From contig JASGMB010000021.1 in assembly GCA_030156665.1 (NCBI GenBank), forward strand, positions 1 through 32,316: a DNA stretch of 32,316 nt, given 5' to 3'. Numbering within the stretch: the stretch's first letter is position 1; every line of letters begins with the position of its first letter. The notes below the pieces were generated by a model. That model saw nothing but the letters and a program-made list of their open reading frames with translations, was not told the DNA's origin and ran no database searches. The DNA comes from Clostridiales bacterium. Lineage in GTDB: Bacteria; Bacillota; Clostridia; SK-Y3. The position numbers and the translations under genes were made by a program. Positions 27,467-32,316 of this stretch are shown one piece after another.

Positions 27467-28138
27467 TTATTTTGCAAATACATGTTTTCCTATCCTTTTT
27501 ATGACTGGTCGGTTATATATCCAGCTATTTGTAGTTTTCGCCGGATTATAATAATAAATAGCCCCACCACTAGGGTCCCAACCATTTAATGCATCGCTCG
27601 CTGCTTTAATAGATGAAGATTCCATCTGTGCATGAATTTGCCCGTCGATAATTGCGGTAAAAGCTCCCGGCTGATAAATAACTCCGGCAAGTGTATTAGG
27701 AAATGAAGGGTGCTGAACTCTATTTAAAACAACTGCTCCAACAGCTACCTGACCTATATAAGGTTCTCCCCTTGCTTCACCATTAATGACTCTTGCCAGT
27801 AAATAAACGTCTCCTGAACGTCTGGTAGTAGTTGTAGTTCGGCCAGTGGGCAATCCAAGAGCAGCTAGCGTATTTGGACCAGCAATTCCATCCACTTTTA
27901 ATCCATTTTTTCTTTGAAATTTTTTGACAGCTTGTGTTGTCTTCCAACCATATATACCATCAATTTTGCCGTCATAATATCCCCATTTCCTTAATTGATA
28001 TTGTATATCTTTAACTTCCTGGCCGCGAGAACCATATCGTGATAATACTGACTCGGTTGTCCATACTTTATAGTAATAATAGCAAACACCGGACACCAAA
28101 CTTAAAATAAGTAAAGATACAACAAATTTTTTCATTTC
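27467..28138 (-). CDS. sleB: Spore cortex-lytic enzyme SleB (cell wall hydrolase)
   Basis: A germination-specific lytic enzyme acting on spore cortex peptidoglycan, 223 residues. An N-terminal signal or anchor (about 5-22) is followed by one peptidoglycan-binding-1 domain (about 35-93, VKDIQYQLRKWGYYDGKIDG). A Thr/Arg linker leads to the Hydrolase_2 catalytic domain (LLARVINGEARGEPYIGQVA, with Glu120 as probable catalytic acid, GAVVLNRV, PGAF, AIYYYNP). The ATG at 28138 is preferred because GAGGGAG lies ten bases upstream; the in-frame ATG at 28153 precedes that site. No ypeB partner gene is present downstream, where Bacillus has one. Confidence 0.9.
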   Translation of the reverse strand, partial: EMKKFVVSLLILSLVSGVCYYYYKVWTTESVLSRYGSRGQEVKDIQYQLRKWGYYDGKIDGIYGWKTTQAVKKFQRKNGLKVDGIAGPNTLAALGLPTGRTTTTTRRSGDVYLLARVINGEARGEPYIGQVAVGAVVLNRVQHPSFPNTLAGVIYQPGAFTAIIDGQIHAQMESSSIKAASDALNGWDPSGGAIYYYNPAKTTNSWIYNRPVIKRIGKHVFAK

Positions 28139-28208
28139 TCTATTCTCCCTCATATAAGCTTATCAAAAATTATTTTTTACCGATCGAGAGAAAATATACA
28201 TATACATT

Positions 28209-28273
28209 GAAAGATACAAACATAGGTCAAAATAAATAAAAAGTCTAAATATTTTCCTATATCTGTATCTTTC
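28209..28273 (-). terminator. Hairpin after thrS
   Basis: GAAAGATACA (28209-28218) pairs with TGTATCTTTC (28264-28273), with an inner ATAGG/CCTAT stem after a 3x3 internal loop. No T-run follows on the minus strand. It lies 7 bases past the thrS stop; possibly a terminator or a 3-prime stabilising stem. Confidence 0.4.
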
Positions 28274-28280
28274 TTTTAAC

Positions 28281-30191
28281 TTAGTTATTCGTTTTATTAT
28301 TTACTTCTTCTAATATCTTTTCAATAAAAGCATCAACTGTCATGGTACCTTGATCACCCTGTTTACGCGATCTTACAGCTATAGATTTTAATTCCACTTC
28401 TTTATCTCCAATGACGAGCATATAAGGCACTTTCTCAAGTTGAGCTTCTCGAATTTTATAACCTATCTTTTCATTTCTTAAATCAATTTCTACACGAATG
28501 TTATTTTTTTCGAATTGCTTTTGTAAATCCAATACGTAATCATGATGTTTGTCAGCAATTGGTAGTATTTTAACCTGTACAGGCGCTAACCATGTTGGAA
28601 ATGCGCCAGCATAATGTTCGGTTAAGATAGCAATAAATCTTTCTATACTACCGAACACAACTCTGTGAATCATAACAGGTCTGTGCTTCTCTCCATCTGC
28701 TCCTACATAAGTAAGATCAAACCTTTCAGGCATTTGAAAATCCAATTGTATCGTTCCACATTGCCAAGTACGTCCAATTGAATCTTCTAAATGGAAATCT
28801 ATTTTAGGTCCATAGAATGCCCCATCACCTTCATTTGTTTTATAATGCATATTTTTCGCTTCAAGCGCTTCTCGCAGACCGTTAGTTGCCATTTCCCACT
28901 GTTCATCACTACCCATAGAATTTTCCGGCCTTGTAGATAACTCAACATGATAATTAAACCCAAAAACTCCATAGAAATAGTCAATAAGGTCTATAACATT
29001 GATAATCTCTTGTTTAATTTGTGAAGGTAGCATAAATATATGGGCATCATCTTGCGTAAAGCATCTCACTCTCATTAATCCGTGCAATGCTCCGGATAGC
29101 TCGTGCCTGTGTACTAGGCCTAGTTCTGCCATTCGCTGTGGTAAATCTCTATATGAATGAATTTTTCTTTTATATACCAACATACCGCCCGGGCAATTCA
29201 TAGGTTTGATAGCAAAATCATTTTCATCGATCTTTGTAAAATACATATTTTCTTTATAGTGATCCCAATGTCCTGACCTATGCCATAAATCTTCATTAAG
29301 AATAATGGGCGTTTTAATTTCTTGATAGCCTCTTTTCTTATGCTCTTCTCTCCAAAAATCTTCTAAAATATTTCTCAATATCATACCTTTAGGCATAAAG
29401 AAAGGAAACCCCGGTCCTTCTTCTAAGATATTAAATAAATCCAACTCTCTACCCAGTTTTCTATGATCTCTCTTTTTTGCCTCTTCTAGTCTATTTAAAT
29501 ATTCATCTAAATCTTTCTTTTTGGTAAAAGAGGTGCCATAAATTCTCTGAAGCATTTTATTTTTCTCATTACCTCTCCAATATGCACCAGCTACATTTAA
29601 TAACTTAATCGCTTTTATAGGTCCGGTAGAAGAAATATGGGGACCGGCACATAAATCTACAAATTCACCCTGTTTATAAAAAGATATTACTGCATCTTTT
29701 GGAAGATCTTTTATTAATTCAACTTTATAAATTTCTCCTTTTTCTTCCATAAATTTTATCGCTTCTTCTCTAGAAAGTTCAAATCTTTCTAGTGTAAGGT
29801 TTTCTTTAACAATTTTTTTCATTTCTTCTTCAATTTTTTCTAAATCTTCTGGCGTAAAGGTTTTTTCAGAATCAAAATCATAATAAAATCCATTATCAAT
29901 AGAAGGTCCGATAGCAAGTTTTGTTTCCGGAAATAATCTTTTTACCGCTTGAGCTAATATATGGGAAGAAGTATGTCTGAACGCATGCTTTCCTCCATCA
30001 TCGTCAAAAGTCAATAAACTTACTTCACAATCTTCATTTAACTGATAAGATAAATCTTGTATTTTACCATCTACCAATCCGACAAGAGCTACCCTTGCAA
30101 GTCCTGCACTTATGCTTTCAGCAACTTCCTTAATAGTAGTACCTTGGGCAAATACTTTCACCGAACCGTCTTTTAAAGTCACTTTTATCAT
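28281..30191 (-). CDS. thrS: Threonyl-tRNA synthetase (ThrS)
   Basis: Class II synthetase that charges tRNA-Thr, 636 residues. The N-terminal TGS domain (MIKVTLKDGSVKVFAQG) is followed by the second editing domain with HTSSHILAQAVKRLFP and CAGPHISSTG, then the catalytic core (MPKGMILRNILEDFW, KPMNCPGG with the zinc-binding Cys, HRHELSG, IHRVVFGSIERF) and the anticodon-binding domain (VQVKILPIADKHHDYV onward). The start is ATG 30191, after GGAAGGATG; an upstream in-frame ATG at 30302 lies inside the T-box leader and is not a start. Expression is governed by uncharged tRNA-Thr through the T-box. Confidence 0.97.
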   Translation of the reverse strand: MIKVTLKDGSVKVFAQGTTIKEVAESISAGLARVALVGLVDGKIQDLSYQLNEDCEVSLLTFDDDGGKHAFRHTSSHILAQAVKRLFPETKLAIGPSIDNGFYYDFDSEKTFTPEDLEKIEEEMKKIVKENLTLERFELSREEAIKFMEEKGEIYKVELIKDLPKDAVISFYKQGEFVDLCAGPHISSTGPIKAIKLLNVAGAYWRGNEKNKMLQRIYGTSFTKKKDLDEYLNRLEEAKKRDHRKLGRELDLFNILEEGPGFPFFMPKGMILRNILEDFWREEHKKRGYQEIKTPIILNEDLWHRSGHWDHYKENMYFTKIDENDFAIKPMNCPGGMLVYKRKIHSYRDLPQRMAELGLVHRHELSGALHGLMRVRCFTQDDAHIFMLPSQIKQEIINVIDLIDYFYGVFGFNYHVELSTRPENSMGSDEQWEMATNGLREALEAKNMHYKTNEGDGAFYGPKIDFHLEDSIGRTWQCGTIQLDFQMPERFDLTYVGADGEKHRPVMIHRVVFGSIERFIAILTEHYAGAFPTWLAPVQVKILPIADKHHDYVLDLQKQFEKNNIRVEIDLRNEKIGYKIREAQLEKVPYMLVIGDKEVELKSIAVRSRKQGDQGTMTVDAFIEKILEEVNNKTNN

Positions 30192-30224
30192 TTGAATCAT
30201 CCTTCCTATTAATATTTTTTTCAT

Positions 30225-30475
30225 CAAAAAACTCTCATCCCATACAAGGGACGAGAGTTCTATTTCCCGCGGTTCCACCCTAATTGTTAACCCACTTTGC
30301 AACCTAAAATTTCATTTTTAGGTAATGATGATAACGTAATCAACGTATTATAAAAACTCCGAGACGGTCTTCAGCTATGCATACCTAGTATCACTTACAG
30401 CCAAGGTGATACCTCTCTTAAGGCTGTGTATAACCTACTCTTCTCTTCATAGTCTTTCACTATATTTTATTTTAC
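30225..30475 (-). promoter_or_regulatory. T-box riboswitch of thrS (specifier ACC, Thr)
   Basis: The leader carries the T-box AGGGTGGAACCGCGGG (30281-30266, minus strand), able to pair with CGTCCCT just downstream to form the antiterminator. The competing terminator is AACTCTCGTCCC/GGGATGAGAGTT (30259-30230), followed by TTTTT. Upstream is a Stem I-like region with GAAGACCGTCTCGGAG, where ACC (30368-30366) is the expected threonine specifier codon. Uncharged tRNA-Thr would bind and allow read-through into thrS. Confidence 0.92.
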
Positions 30476-30479
30476 CCAT

Positions 30480-30508
30480 ATTATAAGTATATTTAATAAT
30501 GTTGTCAA
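30480..30508 (-). promoter_or_regulatory. Consensus sigma-A promoter of thrS
   Basis: TTGACA (30508-30503) and TATAAT (30485-30480) are both perfect and separated by exactly 17 bases. Transcription would begin just before the T-box leader. Confidence 0.9.
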
Positions 30509-30540
30509 GGTAAATTACTCCATCAAATTTAAAAAGCTGC

Positions 30541-30569
30541 TTGCTAAATTCCATATTATCATGTATAAT
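30541..30569 (+). promoter_or_regulatory. Promoter of amtB
   Basis: TTGCTA (30541-30546), 17 bases, TATAAT (30564-30569). Transcription would start just ahead of the first hexaloop hairpin of the leader, divergent from thrS. Confidence 0.65.
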
Positions 30570-30580
30570 AGATCTAAATT

Positions 30581-30666
30581 AATATTGCAGCGAGGTAATA
30601 TTAGTATTGAAGTGATGACGCTTCTTTAAAGAGAATGAACTCTTTAACAGAATGCGTCTTTTTTAT
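30581..30666 (+). promoter_or_regulatory. amtB leader attenuator, candidate ANTAR dual-hexaloop target
   Basis: Hairpin 1: AATATTGC, loop AGCGAG, GTAATATT (30581-30602). Hairpin 2: GACGC-TTCT-TTAAAGAG, loop AATGAA, CTCTTTAA-c-AGAA-t-GCGTC (30617-30658), followed by TTTTTTATTT, a strong intrinsic terminator placed before amtB. Both apical loops are six bases with A at position 1 and G at position 4, the known signature of RNA bound by ANTAR antiterminators, which control nitrogen genes in some Clostridia. The terminator is clear; the ANTAR assignment is inference. An alternative stem GAAGT/GCTTC (30609-30624) would compete with hairpin 2. Confidence 0.65.
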
Positions 30667-30731
30667 TTGCAATTATTTATTAGCAAGTAAATACAATTCA
30701 AAGATATTTAGATCGTTAGGAGGTAATATTA

Positions 30732-32066
30732 ATGTTAAAAAAGCATTCATTCTTTATTGTAAGCTTGATAATTGTTCTCTCGATCCCTTTTACAGTTTAT
30801 GCAACTGGCGGCGAACCAATCCCTCAAGATAATGCACTGGCCATAGACACAGTATGGACACTGATAGCAGCCTTCATGGTATTTTTTATGCATGCTGGCT
30901 TTACCTGTGTGGAGGCTGGGTTTACTCAGTCAAAAAATACAGTGAACATCATTATGAAAAATATTATGACAATTAGTATAGGTGTTGTATCATATTATTT
31001 AATAGGATTTGCACTAATGTTTGGTCCAGATGTATTAGGATTGATTGGTTCAAAAGGCTTTGCACTTACCCAACGTAATCTTTTTGATTTCGGAATTCCA
31101 TTAGATGCATTCTGGTTTTTTCAAGCTGTTTTTGCAGCAACATGTGCCACCATTGTTTCAGGAGCAATGGCTGAACGTACCAAATTTAACGCATATTTAT
31201 TTTTTACAATTCTTATTTGCTCAATAACATACCCTATCGCAGGGCATTGGATTTGGGGTGGCGGATGGCTCGCAACGCTAGGTTTTATAGATTTTGCAGG
31301 TTCTACTGTAGTACATGGCGTTGGAGGTGCAACGGCACTTGTTGGAGCTTGGTTGGCAGGTCCTAGAAGTGGAAAATATACTCAAGATGGTAAGGTTCAT
31401 GCGATTCCCGGACACAGCATACCTTTGGGTACATTGGGAGTTCTTATCCTATGGTTTGGATGGTTTGGCTTTAATCCTGGCAGCACTATTTCAGGTACAA
31501 CACCAGCAATTGCATCTATAGCTGTAACCACCATGTTGGCCGGTGCATCCGCTACTATCACCAGTATGTTATTTAGCTGGATTAAGTATGGGAAGCCAGA
31601 TGTCAGTTTGACACTTAACGGCTGTTTGGCAGGACTGGTTGCAATAACAGCAGGTACAGCTATTGTAACACCTAATGGTGCATTAATCATAGGTGGATTA
31701 GCAGGTATTCTAATGATCATATCTGTGGAATTCTTCGACAGAGTAGTAAAAATAGATGACCCGGTAGGAGCAATATCTGTTCACGGAGTTTGTGGCGGTT
31801 TTGGTACGCTTATGGTTGGAGTATTTGCTAAAGAGGGTGGATTACTCTATGGCGGAGGAATTAAATTATTGAGTATTCAAACACTAGGAGTGGTCATTAC
31901 ATTTGCTTTTGCTGTACTCATGGCAATTGCTGTGTTTGGCACATTAAAAACAACCATCGGTATAAGAGTATCAGAGAAAGAAGAACAAACTGGATTGGAT
32001 ATCGAAGAACATGGTATATCAGCATATACCGGCGATTCTCCAGCGCCTGCAACAAATATTTTTTAA
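30732..32066 (+). CDS. amtB: Ammonium transporter (Amt family)
   Basis: A 444-residue integral membrane channel for ammonium. A signal-peptide-like N-terminus (about 1-24, ending TVYATGGE) precedes about eleven transmembrane helices. The pore twin histidines are His195 (STVVHGVGG) and His351 (ISVHGVCGG). The family segments FFMHAGFTCVEAGFTQSKN, GHWIWGGGWL and GFNPGS are present. The ATG has TTAGGAGGT eight bases upstream. Expression is probably controlled by the leader terminator just upstream. A glnK-type PII gene, the usual partner, is not found in the 250 bases left after amtB, and no transcript continues into an obvious gene. Confidence 0.96.
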   Translation: MLKKHSFFIVSLIIVLSIPFTVYATGGEPIPQDNALAIDTVWTLIAAFMVFFMHAGFTCVEAGFTQSKNTVNIIMKNIMTISIGVVSYYLIGFALMFGPDVLGLIGSKGFALTQRNLFDFGIPLDAFWFFQAVFAATCATIVSGAMAERTKFNAYLFFTILICSITYPIAGHWIWGGGWLATLGFIDFAGSTVVHGVGGATALVGAWLAGPRSGKYTQDGKVHAIPGHSIPLGTLGVLILWFGWFGFNPGSTISGTTPAIASIAVTTMLAGASATITSMLFSWIKYGKPDVSLTLNGCLAGLVAITAGTAIVTPNGALIIGGLAGILMIISVEFFDRVVKIDDPVGAISVHGVCGGFGTLMVGVFAKEGGLLYGGGIKLLSIQTLGVVITFAFAVLMAIAVFGTLKTTIGIRVSEKEEQTGLDIEEHGISAYTGDSPAPATNIF

Positions 32067-32109
32067 TATTAGATTTAGAGATATTATTTACAAATTTTAT
32101 AACGACTGC

Positions 32110-32148
32110 GGCATTCATCCTGATCACTTCTGGGTCAGGATGAATGCC
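32110..32148 (+). terminator. Hairpin after amtB
   Basis: GGCATTCATCCTGA (32110-32123) and TCAGGATGAATGCC (32135-32148) are a perfect 14-bp stem with an 11-base loop, 44 bases past the amtB stop. No T-run follows, so it is an untypical terminator or a 3-prime stabilising stem. Confidence 0.6.
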
Positions 32149-32224
32149 ACATAAAGTTTCAAGAGAATCTACCTTATAAAATCCCTCGGGTTTTATACCA
32201 CGGGTTTAGAATCAAAGATTTTTT

Positions 32225-32316
32225 ATAACACATAGGAAATTATAGACCTGTATATTCTGTGGATAAATTTATTTATAATTTCCGTTATGTGTTTCAAAAA
32301 AGGCTTCATTATAAAA
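32225..32316 (+). repeat. Element II, copy B (cut by the window end)
   Basis: Starts TATAACACATAGG and contains a long inverted repeat, AACACATAGGAAATTATA with TATAATTTCC-GT-TATGTGTT (32227-32244 and 32274-32293). Then it enters the sequence TTTCAAAAAAGGCTTCATTA, which is identical in reverse to 10972-10996. Where copy A has CGCAT/ATGCA and AAAG/CTTT, this copy has CACAT/ATGTG and AAAT/ATTT, so paired positions change together. The terminator half lies beyond the window. Confidence 0.75.

Noticed and set aside
28799-28984. 61-codon frame inside thrS
   Set aside because: Same-strand alternative frame of thrS, no independent signals.
30192-30302. N-terminal extension of thrS
   Set aside because: It covers the T-box terminator and T-box motif, and the canonical ThrS start MIKVTL has its own ribosome binding site.

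Overview
The window is low-G+C DNA from an endospore-forming member of the Clostridia (Firmicutes). The evidence is the A+T-rich codon use, strong AGGAGG-type ribosome binding sites, a T-box leader on thrS, and sporulation genes (sigK with a pro-sequence, a bofC-like gene, ytxC, yunB, sleB). The species cannot be named from the sequence. No CRISPR array, rRNA, tRNA or intact insertion sequence was seen.

Layout. 1-1253: an agrB-like peptide-processing gene behind a small membrane-protein gene, with no recognisable agrD. 1462-2966: bofC-like gene, then sigK, in the order expected of a mother-cell late-sporulation module. 3199-5709: class A penicillin-binding protein. 5886-10838: uvrB-uvrA excision-repair operon behind a promoter overlapped by a LexA-like palindrome. 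11195-12976: ytxC and a DUF6873-type gene. 13053-15394: an intact efflux adaptor and FtsX/MacB-type permease lacking the usual ATPase gene. 15507-16236: remains of a second adaptor-ATPase-permease cassette, each gene gutted internally. 16520-16663: a 47-residue cysteine-rich protein. 16859-18043: M20 amidohydrolase. 18078-23414: ligA-gatC-gatA-gatB, with gatC missing its last ~25 codons. 23649-28138: yunB, yebC, a subtilisin-like protease and sleB. 28281-30191: thrS under a T-box. 30732-32066: ammonium transporter amtB, preceded by a leader terminator and paired hexaloop hairpins resembling an ANTAR antitermination target.

Two families of short non-coding repeats are the least expected content. 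Element I (71-91 nt, three copies at 5713, 11053 and 16659) has a conserved 9-bp terminal stem, is bounded by AATAA at both ends, and in all three places lies against a terminator-like hairpin of unrelated sequence. Element II (10950-11050 and, in the opposite orientation, 32225 to the window end) is an inverted repeat joined to a GGCTTC/GAAGCC terminator; its arms differ between copies at paired positions. The two families abut between ytxC and uvrB.

Most other genes are housekeeping (repair, ligase, Glx-tRNA amidotransferase, threonyl-tRNA synthetase, cell wall). The observations most worth checking are the two repeat families, the amtB leader, the truncated gatC with a ghost of its lost tail in another frame, the decayed efflux cassette, and the perfect palindrome over the sigK promoter region.
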